Below, in pieces: positions 54,084 through 62,573 of a stretch of DNA of 64,000 bases. The DNA is from Halobacteriales archaeon YIM A00013 (GTDB lineage: Archaea > Halobacteriota > Halobacteria > Halobacteriales > Haloarculaceae): positions 1,612,001 through 1,676,000 of the forward strand of contig JAKCFM010000001.1 of the NCBI GenBank assembly GCA_025041195.1, written 5' to 3'. The position numbers and the translations under genes were made by a program. Below the pieces are notes generated by a model, which was given only the letters and a program-made list of their open reading frames with translations, was not told the DNA's origin and did no database searches. Each line of letters begins with the position of its first letter. Position 1 is the stretch's first letter.

Positions 54084-54089
54084 GAGGTG
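54084..54089 (+). promoter_or_regulatory. Shine-Dalgarno site of the 39-codon peptide gene
   Basis: GAGGTG, complementary to the 3' end of haloarchaeal 16S rRNA, with five bases before the ATG at 54095. Few genes in this window have so good a site, and it decides the start of a gene too short for routine gene calling. Confidence 0.7.
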
Positions 54090-54094
54090 CAAAA

Positions 54095-54214
54095 ATGGGA
54101 ACAGATCATGTCAAGGCAGATGGTCAGTATGGTTCCAACGATGACGATGCCCGACTTAATGTTGAATCGGATGATCCACCAGAAGAGATAAAGGAATTAT
54201 TCGAATTGGAGTAG
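54095..54214 (+). CDS. Small acidic peptide, candidate modified-peptide precursor
   Basis: A 39-residue peptide starting MGTDHVKADGQYGSNDDDAR and ending in DDPPEEIKELFELE. It has 15 acidic residues, only three basic ones (two Lys, one Arg) and one His, and no Cys, so it cannot be a lanthipeptide or disulfide bacteriocin. A strong Shine-Dalgarno site precedes it. It lies 46 bases before the asparagine-synthetase-like gene in the same direction, the place a precursor normally takes. The G-Q-Y-G-S-N-D-D-D part offers a Gly with Asp at positions 7-9, the spacing of lasso-peptide rings, but the expected Thr two residues before the core is missing and no protease gene is present. The role as substrate is an inference from position. 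Confidence 0.55.
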   Translation: MGTDHVKADGQYGSNDDDARLNVESDDPPEEIKELFELE

Positions 54215-54260
54215 GGAGTTGCCATTACTAGAATAACACATTCAAGGAACTCATTTATTC

Positions 54261-56123
54261 ATGTCTGGTATTATAGTTACTATTAACAAAGATACCGAAC
54301 CGGTTGACGAATCGCATCTAAAGGAGCTGCTTACGAAACTCGAACACAGGGGAGGAGACACTTTTAACGTCCGCTGTATAGAGAATGTAGGAATTGGATA
54401 TGTAGGTATGTATACGGTACCTGAAGAGGTTGGGGAGGTACAACCAATCCACCACAATGGAATCTCAGTCGTCGTTGACGGGAGAATTGATAATAGAGAT
54501 AGCTTGCTAGAGGAGATAAAACAAGCGGAGGGCGAGGTATCGGACGAACTGAGTGATGCCCAGATTATTCTTAGATCATACTCATTATGGGGAGAGGATT
54601 TCCTGGAGAGGGTAGTTGGAGTCTTTGTTATAGTCATTTGGGATTCTTTAAAGAATAGGCTCCTATGCGCTAGGGACAGAACTGGAGTGCGAAATATCTA
54701 TTTGTATGATTCTCCAGACCAACTATGTTTGTCGTCAGAAGTCTCTCCTCTTTTGCACAATAGTATAGCAGACCCAGAATTAAATGCTAGTGTCATAGCT
54801 GAGTTTGCAGTACATAACCATCAGAGGATTGGAGAGACGTTTTACAAAGGAATCAATTACGTACCACCAGCGACGTGTGTTAAATACGACGGAGACGAAC
54901 TGCTCTCCACCACTTATTGGAATCTAGCAGAGTACGAAGGACGAAGAGAAGATATATCTGAATCAGAGATAGTTAGAGAATTTCAGGCATTATTCAAAGA
55001 ATGTATTTTATCTCGAATGCGGTCCATAACATCGCCAGGTGTGATGATGAGTGGTGGATTAGATTCCACTGCAATTGCTGGAGTTCTAAATAAAGAAACG
55101 ACAGATGAAGTTTCGACATATTCGTTAGTATCGAATGCGCTTGAAGAATCGAATCCGACTGATCCCAATTATACGTTTCCTAAGAGAGAAAGAGAGTGCA
55201 TCCAGTCTATGACCGACATACGCGGTATAGAAGAAAAATTAATCAATATTGACGAATATTGGACGTTAAAAGATGTTAATGCGTATACACCACAACGGCT
55301 TGAATCACCACGATTTAATGCTCTACGCCTGGTAAATTCAGAAGCCCATAATGCTGCGGCCAACGCTGGAACAAATGTATTACTACTAGGCGATGGAGGG
55401 AATTTGTTCGATGGTTCACGGATATACTATGCAGATCTTATCCAAAATCGAGATATAAGCGCTCTTCTGGAACATATTGATATTGACTCCATTTCTAACG
55501 AATATCTTCTAAAATGGTATGGATTGGCTCCACATCTTCCAGATGTATTTTCTGTTGGGGTTGATTTAGATGCTGATAGTGACTGGCCAAGCTGGGTTAA
55601 TAATTCCTTTATCAGAGAACACCTATCCGCAGAAGATAATGACCGTGATAAATTCCATTATTACGAGAACAAGCGGAATTTCGGCCTACTTACCGACCCA
55701 GAACGAACATTTGCGTATGATATGGAGCAACAAGCAGCACTACGGCAAGGAATCGAGCTACGGTTTCCGCTTCTAGACTCTAGGATTATCGAGTTTCTCT
55801 TTTCCCTTCCTCCGGGGATGAGATACCGTGCTGGATCAGAGAAATATTTGTTTAAAAAAGCAATGGAGGACGTTTTACCAAAGGAAGTTCTGTCTCAGGA
55901 CCATACATTCATATTCGATCCACTCATTAACCATGGTCTTGCTAGAGAACAAGAGAAGGTAGAGCGATTGCTGTCCAACGGAAATATAATAAATAATTCA
56001 TTTTCAGACGAAAGTGAATTGATGGAATTCATTGAGTCCTATTACAGAGGCGAGGTTGACGCAATGGCGTTTTGGCGGATCATTTCCCTTGAGCTGTTTC
56101 TCTCGGCAGCAAGGGCCCGGTAG
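54261..56123 (+). CDS. Asparagine-synthetase-like enzyme without glutaminase cysteine (candidate peptide cyclase)
   Basis: This 620-residue protein has the two-domain AsnB layout. The N-terminal glutaminase-like domain starts MSGIIVTINKD: the nucleophile Cys2 is Ser, so it cannot take ammonia from glutamine in the normal way. The ATP-pyrophosphatase domain keeps SGGLDST (264-270) and ELRFPLLDSRIIEFL, with GDGGNLFDG in place of the usual GGDELFGG. Proteins of this type that lost Cys2 include lasso-peptide cyclases and beta-lactam synthetases, which activate a carboxylate with ATP and close an amide with an amine of the same molecule. It follows the small peptide gene and an ABC exporter lies upstream. 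An ammonia-using asparagine synthetase is the alternative. Confidence 0.75.
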   Translation: MSGIIVTINKDTEPVDESHLKELLTKLEHRGGDTFNVRCIENVGIGYVGMYTVPEEVGEVQPIHHNGISVVVDGRIDNRDSLLEEIKQAEGEVSDELSDAQIILRSYSLWGEDFLERVVGVFVIVIWDSLKNRLLCARDRTGVRNIYLYDSPDQLCLSSEVSPLLHNSIADPELNASVIAEFAVHNHQRIGETFYKGINYVPPATCVKYDGDELLSTTYWNLAEYEGRREDISESEIVREFQALFKECILSRMRSITSPGVMMSGGLDSTAIAGVLNKETTDEVSTYSLVSNALEESNPTDPNYTFPKRERECIQSMTDIRGIEEKLINIDEYWTLKDVNAYTPQRLESPRFNALRLVNSEAHNAAANAGTNVLLLGDGGNLFDGSRIYYADLIQNRDISALLEHIDIDSISNEYLLKWYGLAPHLPDVFSVGVDLDADSDWPSWVNNSFIREHLSAEDNDRDKFHYYENKRNFGLLTDPERTFAYDMEQQAALRQGIELRFPLLDSRIIEFLFSLPPGMRYRAGSEKYLFKKAMEDVLPKEVLSQDHTFIFDPLINHGLAREQEKVERLLSNGNIINNSFSDESELMEFIESYYRGEVDAMAFWRIISLELFLSAARAR

Positions 56124-56127
56124 CTGG

Positions 56128-57582
56128 TTAGTACTTTTTTGCGAAGTAAGCCGTTTCAACGGCCTGCTCACCGCAGATCGCACACTCCTCATATACGGTC
56201 CCAGTCTCATCTTCCGGTGGAATCATCACTATCTCCGCAGAAATTGTGTCCTTGATCGGTGTCTCACACTCCTCCTTGCCACACCAGGGCGCTTTCACAT
56301 ATCCACCATGTTGACCAATCGTCCCCAGAATTTCCTCCCGAGATTCAGCCTCACGGATGTTTTCTTTGAGATTCTCGTGGGCCGCGTCGTAGAGTTTTTT
56401 GTAAACGTCGTCAAGATGAGTATCAACGACCTCAATCGCATTTACACGATCCACTGTGGTCGATTCGCCGTCGGGACGATGGACCAGCGTAAGTTCATCT
56501 TCAGCAACCTCGTTAGGTCCGATCTCGATACGAACAGGTACTCCCTTTAGTTCCCATTCGTTGAATTTGAAACCTGGATTGCGTTCGTCGCGCTCGTCAA
56601 GGTGGACACGGAAACCCGCTTCAGCGAGTTCTGTGCGAATGCGTTCGGCGTAACCAAGCACTTCCGCGTGAGTGTCTTTCTGCCAGATAGGGACGATGAC
56701 GATCTGTTCGGGTGCGATTGTTGGAGGGAGGACGAGTCCTTGGTCATCCGAATGGGTCATGATCAGAGCACCGAGTGCCCGCCATGAGAGCCCCCACGAA
56801 GTTGTAAAGGCAGTGTGCTTCTCCTCATTTTCATCCCTAAATGCGAGATCAAACGCTTCGGCAAAACTCTGTCCAAGCAAGTGACTTGTTGCACCCTGAA
56901 CAGATTTTCCGTCAGGCATCAAGGCCTCGACAGTTGTCGTCGTATCTGCACCTGCGAACTTGTCATGGGCTGGTTTGCGACCTCGCAGTACAGGGATGGC
57001 GAGTACATCTTCGTACAAGCGTTCGTACTGATCAAGACGGCGCATCGTCTCCGTCCACGCAGCTTCGTTGGTTTCGTGGGCTGTGTGGCCTTCTTGCCAG
57101 AGGAACTCTTTGGTGCGGAAGAAGGGCTTGGTTTCTGTGGCCTCCCATCGCACCACCGAACACCACTGGTTCACTCGTAAGGGTAAATCTCGGTGGCTAC
57201 GCACCCACTGCGCCATAAATGGCGCGATAATTGACTCGCTGGTGGGCCGAACAGCGAGGCGATCTTCAAGTTCGTCGTGCCCACCGTGTGTAACCCACGC
57301 TACTTCAGGATCAAACCCTTCGATCACGTTCTTCTCTTTTTGGAGATATGACTCGGGGATAAACAACGGAAAATAGGCATTTTGCACACCGTCGGCTTTG
57401 AACCAGCCATCAAGGTACTCCTGAATACCTTCCCAGAGTGCATATCCACGAGGACGTGTGACGATGAATCCACCCATTGGGGCGTAATCCGCGAGTTTGG
57501 CCTTCTGGACGACTTGCGCGTACCACTCGCCCGTATTATGCTCCTTGGATTCGGTAACACCGAGCTCTTGTTCAGCCTTCAT
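56128..57582 (-). CDS. proS: Prolyl-tRNA synthetase
   Basis: This 484-residue class IIa synthetase charges tRNA(Pro). Motifs are VRPTSESIIAPFMAQWVRSHRDLP (motif 2 region), FLWQEGHTAHET, THSDDQGLVLPP (motif 3 region), the anticodon-binding domain (IVIVPIWQKDTHAEVLGYAERIRTEL) and a C-terminal zinc site (CGKEEC ... CAICGE). It is the archaeal/eukaryal-type ProRS without editing insertion, normal length. It sits four bases from the stop of the peptide-cluster enzyme, convergent with it. Either the housekeeping enzyme happens to border the island or it is a second copy; the window cannot tell. Confidence 0.93.
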   Translation of the reverse strand: MKAEQELGVTESKEHNTGEWYAQVVQKAKLADYAPMGGFIVTRPRGYALWEGIQEYLDGWFKADGVQNAYFPLFIPESYLQKEKNVIEGFDPEVAWVTHGGHDELEDRLAVRPTSESIIAPFMAQWVRSHRDLPLRVNQWCSVVRWEATETKPFFRTKEFLWQEGHTAHETNEAAWTETMRRLDQYERLYEDVLAIPVLRGRKPAHDKFAGADTTTTVEALMPDGKSVQGATSHLLGQSFAEAFDLAFRDENEEKHTAFTTSWGLSWRALGALIMTHSDDQGLVLPPTIAPEQIVIVPIWQKDTHAEVLGYAERIRTELAEAGFRVHLDERDERNPGFKFNEWELKGVPVRIEIGPNEVAEDELTLVHRPDGESTTVDRVNAIEVVDTHLDDVYKKLYDAAHENLKENIREAESREEILGTIGQHGGYVKAPWCGKEECETPIKDTISAEIVMIPPEDETGTVYEECAICGEQAVETAYFAKKY

Positions 57583-57936
57583 TTCGATTATTCCTATCTT
57601 TCTTCCCGCAGCCTTGCGTTTTTTGGTTCTTCGAAATTACGTTCTAAATAGTAACACTATCACTACTTCAGGAATTTAGTCTGGAGCCAGAACACTCTGG
57701 ATGATGTATTGTCGAGTGATTCGCTCTCGTGTTGACGAAGTGGTTCTGTCCTCACGTTTGCCGGGGCACCAGCCAGTACGCGATTGGATTAATACTTCAG
57801 CTACGTTTAGAATCACGTGATCTCCAGAGACCAATGGCTGCCGAAGAGGTAGAACGATACTGACGACGGGTCGCTGACGAAAGTAAGACTGTACACGAGG
57901 TTTATGGACATCGCGGCAAAAGTAAGATGAATCTCA
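57583..57936. other. Intergenic stretch upstream of proS
   Basis: About 350 bases with no gene I can support. AT-rich near 57600-57680 (possible proS promoter). A 39-codon frame at 57701-57820 (MMYCRVIRSRVDEVVLSSRL...) reads protein-like and may be a remnant of a decayed gene. Confidence 0.4.
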
Positions 57937-58065
57937 ATGACGGACGACGAAGCCACAGAAGAATTGGTTGAGAGGCTCGCCGCAGCGTTGGTTGTCGATG
58001 ATTCCCCACCAGGTGATTCGAGTGCGTTTTCTGTCGCTCGATTTGAGAGTAAATCTCTCCCGTAA
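57937..58065 (+). CDS. Short acidic open frame, possible gene remnant
   Basis: A 42-codon frame: MTDDEATEELVERLAAALVV followed by DDSPPGDSSAFSVARFESKS. The acidic helix start is typical of haloarchaeal proteins. It could be a small gene or the 5' end of a lost longer one. No family recognised. Confidence 0.35.
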   Translation: MTDDEATEELVERLAAALVVDDSPPGDSSAFSVARFESKSLP

Positions 58066-58129
58066 CGATTTCGATACCCCAGTATACAGAGTTGTGGTTT
58101 ATAGCGAATTAAAAAACCGAACCGTACGC

Positions 58130-60256
58130 TCAGTTCGCCTGCGGTGCCTGCAGCGTCGCGGTGATTGCATCGAAGACATGCGCTTCGATCGCGGTCCGCT
58201 CGCCGACAACGAAGCCGATGCGGTTGTTGCCATCGCGTGCGGTTACGCCCGCGTTTGGAACGGTCTCGTCGAGATACTCGACAACGGCCTGGAGATCAAC
58301 CGGCGTCGTGGAGCGAATGGCGATCTCGTCTTCGTCAACGCCGATCGTGACAAAGGTTCCATCCCGGTTACGCCGGTGGATTTCATCGAGTAAGAGCTCC
58401 GTCGATGGGAAATCGAACCGGTGAGTGAAGGCGTCCGTATCGAGTACCGCAAACGCGACGCCGTTTTCGGCCGTCCGATCGAGATTTGCCTCGGCGGTTT
58501 CGAGCTCCGTATCGAGTTTCTCGCGGAACTGTTCGCTGACCTGCTCGATCAGCCCATCAGAAACGGATTGATCGAACAGCAGGTCGCCGATCAGCTCGCG
58601 TTTGCCGTCGTAGGACTGGTAGTAGGCCTGCAGGGCGATCGATTCACGGAGCTGGTCGATCTGCGACTGTTCGTAGCCAAATGGGCTCCGTTCTGCGAGT
58701 TCTGCATACACTGCTGGAGGCGTCTCCCAGAAGCTCGCCGCCGGGAGATGACCGAGATCGGAGCGGATATCTGGTGTGACGTGAACGGCAACGGTGCTGG
58801 CGAGTGCCGTGGTGCTCGTTTCGGAGGATTCACCAGCAAGCTGCGGGTTGATCAGCACCTCGATGGCGTCTCCAACGGTCGCTTCGCCGGCGCTATCGTC
58901 GATGACGATAACGTCGACATCGTACAGTTCGAGCAGTTCGAGGCCGTCAAGCGAATCCGTCGTGCTTCCAGTTGCCACGAACACGAAGAGCGGCGGCTGC
59001 TGGGAGTGTCGGTTCTGAGAGGACAACAACGAGGTGACATCGTTCGTCGCGTCGTCCATATCGTAGGCGCCCTCAAGCGGCCGCCGGTCGAAGAGATGAT
59101 AGATGGCATCGCCACCAACGTGTTCGTCTTCGATTCGGGGCTCGACTGCGTGCTCAATCGCCGCGCCGGCAAGATAGCCATCAACAGTCGTTTCGTGACG
59201 GACGACGATCGGTCGCGATTCGATCACTGCTCGGCGGATTTTCGTTGCAGCGGTGCGGATCCCGTCGAGAACGGCCTCGACAGCGGTATCGTCGGCCAGT
59301 GGGTCAACGTTGTCCACGGCAGCCTCTGCCTGAATTGCGTCGTCCATCCGGGACGCCACACTCGATGCGCCGTCGTCGGAGAGCGCTTCGAGTGCTTCGG
59401 TCTCGATCTGGAGTTCGCCGCGTCGTTCTCGAACTTCGCCTGTGAGCCGGACGTAATCGCCCGATTCGATCGACGGATACGCACGAACGCCGGCACCGTC
59501 GAACGCTGCACAGTCGACCGTGGCGGTTTCGTCCTGAATCGAAAAGACCGTTGGACCGCTCGTCTGTCGAACGTCCGTGACGACGCCTTCGAGCCGGACG
59601 ACATCACCGATCTGCTCGGAAAGGCCGCCGATCGAAGCACGTTGGAGATCGGCCGAGGGCTGGCCGGCGTCGGGTGTCGTCTCCGTCACTGCTTTGGATT
59701 CGGATGCAGTCGATTGCGGGTGGTCGGCTTCAATCGATGGTTGTTGCGATTGGTCTGGTGTCGAGTCAGCTGCCGTCTCAGTACTCGGTTGCTGCTCGGT
59801 ATCGGTCGGTTCTGGCTGTTCCGTCTCGGTCGTCTGTGACTCCGCATCGTCAGTGTCGTCGGCTGCAATAGCCACGTCGGAGTCATCGAGAGTGTCGTCC
59901 GGGTCGTGAACGTACTGGCCGCGGAATTCTCGCAATGAATCGCGAAGCGACCAGCCGAGATCGACATTGCCGTTGTCTCTGACGTTGGTCACCTGGACGA
60001 ACACGTCGTCGCCTTGATCCCAATTGAGACTCTCAAGACGCCGTGGAATTTCACTTCGATGGAGAAGACCGGTAACGTGGTCTCCGAGATTGACGAAAAT
60101 GCCGAAATCTGCGTAGCCATCGACAGTACCGCGATAATAACAGTCAACGATGAGTTGGTCGGGTCGCGTCCCGGTGAAATCGAGGACGACATCCTCCTTG
60201 TGGAGATTGCCGATCTGACCCTCCAAGGAGTCACCGGTGACGATCTGCTCGCTCAT
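58130..60256 (-). CDS. S1/OB-fold and DHH-like nucleic-acid-binding protein
   Basis: This 708-residue protein has an N-terminal S1-type RNA-binding domain (VDCYYRGTVDGYADFGIFVNL, TGLLHRSEIPRRLESL), a disordered Thr/Glu/Gln-rich linker (~125-205), an OB fold (RLEGVVTDVRQTSGPTVFSIQDETATV), and a C-terminal region resembling DHH phosphoesterases (VVRHETTVDGYLAGAAIEHAV and YDVDVIVIDDSAG) with a late DHHA1-like part. Where active DHH enzymes have HxDxDG it reads RHETTVDGY, so activity is uncertain. Related haloarchaeal genes are annotated as DHH/OB nucleases. It likely handles single-stranded nucleic acid. Confidence 0.8.
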   Translation of the reverse strand: MSEQIVTGDSLEGQIGNLHKEDVVLDFTGTRPDQLIVDCYYRGTVDGYADFGIFVNLGDHVTGLLHRSEIPRRLESLNWDQGDDVFVQVTNVRDNGNVDLGWSLRDSLREFRGQYVHDPDDTLDDSDVAIAADDTDDAESQTTETEQPEPTDTEQQPSTETAADSTPDQSQQPSIEADHPQSTASESKAVTETTPDAGQPSADLQRASIGGLSEQIGDVVRLEGVVTDVRQTSGPTVFSIQDETATVDCAAFDGAGVRAYPSIESGDYVRLTGEVRERRGELQIETEALEALSDDGASSVASRMDDAIQAEAAVDNVDPLADDTAVEAVLDGIRTAATKIRRAVIESRPIVVRHETTVDGYLAGAAIEHAVEPRIEDEHVGGDAIYHLFDRRPLEGAYDMDDATNDVTSLLSSQNRHSQQPPLFVFVATGSTTDSLDGLELLELYDVDVIVIDDSAGEATVGDAIEVLINPQLAGESSETSTTALASTVAVHVTPDIRSDLGHLPAASFWETPPAVYAELAERSPFGYEQSQIDQLRESIALQAYYQSYDGKRELIGDLLFDQSVSDGLIEQVSEQFREKLDTELETAEANLDRTAENGVAFAVLDTDAFTHRFDFPSTELLLDEIHRRNRDGTFVTIGVDEDEIAIRSTTPVDLQAVVEYLDETVPNAGVTARDGNNRIGFVVGERTAIEAHVFDAITATLQAPQAN

Positions 60257-60363
60257 ATGAATACGAGCCGGTCCGGCTTGAAACGGTTGTCGGAATCACT
60301 CGCGGGACATCGACAGACGACACCATGTTGCACAGTACCCAACCGCTGAACCAAGCCAGTCCG

Positions 60364-60978
60364 TTACAGAATCGCCGTGATCGCCGTTCTCGCGCCAAAC
60401 ACGTAGCCAAAGAGGATCACTGCCGGAACGAGTGCACTGCTGGCGGCCCGAGCGATTGACGTTTCGTGGACGATCGCCGTTCCGTACACCAACAACACGG
60501 CGCCGTAGCTCGTCGCAAGCATCCAGATGAGCGCACCCATCGTTGCGAGAACGCCGCCTGTAGTGGCGACAAGCACCGCACAGACGCCGGTCACTGCACA
60601 CGGGGCGATCGCGTAGGCGATCAGCTGGACAGTTTGTGAGACACCGGCGCGATCGGGTTCGACGGCCAGCAGGCCGACCGTTTCGAGCGCTGCCACGAGA
60701 TGGAGGCCAACAGGAGTGACGAAGACAGCGATCAACAGGAGCACCAGCAGTCCTTCAAGGACCATCGCGTCGAGTGAGCCCCCCAAATCGACGAGCACCC
60801 GCGGCAGCGCAGCGATGAGCGAGACGGCGATGGCGAACGTGAGCCCTGGTGCCTGATCACCGGTTGATATCGCGCTCGTGAAAAATTCACGGGGAGCGAA
60901 CAGCACCCGAACCCAGGCCGTTATCGTGCCGGCAACCCCACGCTCGCGGCCGCCGCTCGCATCGATCCACGTAGTCAC
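60364..60978 (-). CDS. Yip1-family membrane protein
   Basis: This 204-residue protein has about five transmembrane helices. The N-terminal part (TAWVRVLFAPREFFTSAISTGDQAPGLTFAIAV) is typical of haloarchaeal YIP1-domain proteins. Function is unknown in archaea. A GTG at 60978 (MTTWIDASGG) is chosen over a TTG four codons upstream because it matches the usual start of relatives. Confidence 0.75.
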   Translation of the reverse strand: MTTWIDASGGRERGVAGTITAWVRVLFAPREFFTSAISTGDQAPGLTFAIAVSLIAALPRVLVDLGGSLDAMVLEGLLVLLLIAVFVTPVGLHLVAALETVGLLAVEPDRAGVSQTVQLIAYAIAPCAVTGVCAVLVATTGGVLATMGALIWMLATSYGAVLLVYGTAIVHETSIARAASSALVPAVILFGYVFGARTAITAIL

Positions 60979-61226
60979 TGTCAAAACCAATGCGACTGGC
61001 AGAAATTAACGTTCCCATTTGGTGAACCACCTTGGGGGAAATCCGTTCAGAGAGTGGCTCAGTGACAGTTTGGAAATGGGTTACATTGAAGACGTCTCTG
61101 CTGGAATGTCGATCTGAGAAGACGGATATCGTTCCGTACTCGGTCCGCTGCGCCGGCGTTCTCGATGCTTACCACTTGTTTCGGTTCGACACAGTTCCCT
61201 CTGAAACTGCCGTGAGGGTGGTTTGG

Positions 61227-61781
61227 TCATCGGAGGCTGTAATCGACCAGGACGGAGCCGTCCTCGAAACGACGTGTCGTGTCGAGAGTGAGATCGACCC
61301 GGACAGCGTCGGGGAGGGCTCGGGTTCCCCCACCGACGATCGTCGGGAGCACGCGCAGTACATACCGGTCGACCAGACCTGCCCGGATGGCTTCGCCAGC
61401 GAGGCCGGCACCACCGATTTGCAGGTCGCGCTCTGCGGTGTCTTTCATGGCCTGTACCGCTTCGGGATCGAACGTCCGCTCCAGTCGGGTTCGCGGTTCC
61501 GGCACCGTGTCCAGGGTGGTCGAGTAGACGACTTTCTCGGTATCCCGCCACGCCTCGGCGAACTCGCGTTCTACCACGGAAAGGTCGTCGAGGACTACTG
61601 TGTCCCAGACCCGCATCGTCTCATACATGCGACGGCCACAAAGGAAGGTGGCGACCGATCGTTGGAGATCGTTGAAGAAGGCATGCGCGTCCTCGGATGG
61701 CTCTGACCAGTCGAAGTTGCCGTTCTCGTCGGCGATATACCCATCAAGTGATGCGTTGATGCAGTAGATGAGGGTGGCCAT
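61227..61781 (-). CDS. Dihydrofolate-reductase-like protein (RibD C-terminal type)
   Basis: This 184-residue protein has the DHFR/RibD-C fold: the start ATLIYCINASLDGYIADENG, FLCGRRMYETMRVWDT, VVYSTTLDTV, and DLQIGGAGLAGEAIRAGLVDRYVL with LPTIVGGGTRALPD. It binds NADPH and reduces an unknown substrate. Such proteins are common accessory enzymes and do not replace FolA with certainty. Confidence 0.85.
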   Translation of the reverse strand: MATLIYCINASLDGYIADENGNFDWSEPSEDAHAFFNDLQRSVATFLCGRRMYETMRVWDTVVLDDLSVVEREFAEAWRDTEKVVYSTTLDTVPEPRTRLERTFDPEAVQAMKDTAERDLQIGGAGLAGEAIRAGLVDRYVLRVLPTIVGGGTRALPDAVRVDLTLDTTRRFEDGSVLVDYSLR

Positions 61782-61925
61782 GGGTTCCGCTTGGGTATCG
61801 CGCTTATTAACTATAACAGCAGACGTGATTAAAACTGATCAAACGCTATCCATCTTCTGCGTACATCCTCTCGAAGGAGATTGCAGTGTGAAAGCCAAAA
61901 CAGTGCGACCACCAGAACGGAGCGG

Positions 61926-62504
61926 TCAGTCCTCCGCGCCGACGTTCTCGGTGCTCGCAACGGTGTGTTGCTCCGGTTCGATCGTTGCGTACTCGACGGT
62001 ACGCTGTCCAAGTGTCACAACACGGTCTTCGATATCAGGATCGACAAACGCACCGTCATCAATCTGACTGTTCACGGATGGAATTGCCACCTGGTGGGGT
62101 ATCACCCAGGCGTTCAGCGACCGACACACCGATCGTAGATGGTTCAGCGTCGGGACCGGGAACGAACCACCAGAAACGGCCAGCAGCCCAACGGTCGTGT
62201 TTTCGAACTCGTCGAAGCCACAGTAATCCAGCGCGTTCTTCAGGGCACCCGAATACGAGCCGTGATACATCGGCGAACCAAGAATGACGGCATCAGCCGC
62301 TCGGACCGAGGATCTGAGCGCCACAGCGTCGCCGGCATCACTGTTGTCGGCGTTGAACACCGGCAGCTCCATCGTTTCGAGATCGATGAGCTCCGTCGAT
62401 CCATCCATCGATCTGACCGTCGTCAGTGCTCGTTCGAGTGCAATCCGCGTGTTGCTGTCAGTTCGGAGGCTGCCACAGACCGCAACGACGTGGGGAGCAG
62501 TCAT
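61926..62504 (-). CDS. NADPH-dependent FMN reductase
   Basis: This 192-residue flavodoxin-like protein shows VVAVCGSLRTDSNTRIALERAL and GSPMYHGSYSGALKNALDY, the FMN-binding signature (SPMYHGSxxxxLKNxLDY). It reduces FMN, quinones or related acceptors. It lies in the same direction as mutY, 69 bases downstream of its stop. Confidence 0.88.
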   Translation of the reverse strand: MTAPHVVAVCGSLRTDSNTRIALERALTTVRSMDGSTELIDLETMELPVFNADNSDAGDAVALRSSVRAADAVILGSPMYHGSYSGALKNALDYCGFDEFENTTVGLLAVSGGSFPVPTLNHLRSVCRSLNAWVIPHQVAIPSVNSQIDDGAFVDPDIEDRVVTLGQRTVEYATIEPEQHTVASTENVGAED

Positions 62505-62573
62505 GAGAGAAACACATCTCTGTGTGTGAAAAACATTCCGAATGTCGATATCGCGAGGGGACAGCCCTTACCG

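Noticed and set aside
54095-56123. A classical lasso-peptide cluster
   Set aside because: The precursor lacks the Thr two residues before a Gly core and the YxxPxL leader motif, and no transglutaminase-like protease or PqqD-like protein is near. I keep the looser description of a candidate peptide-modification system.
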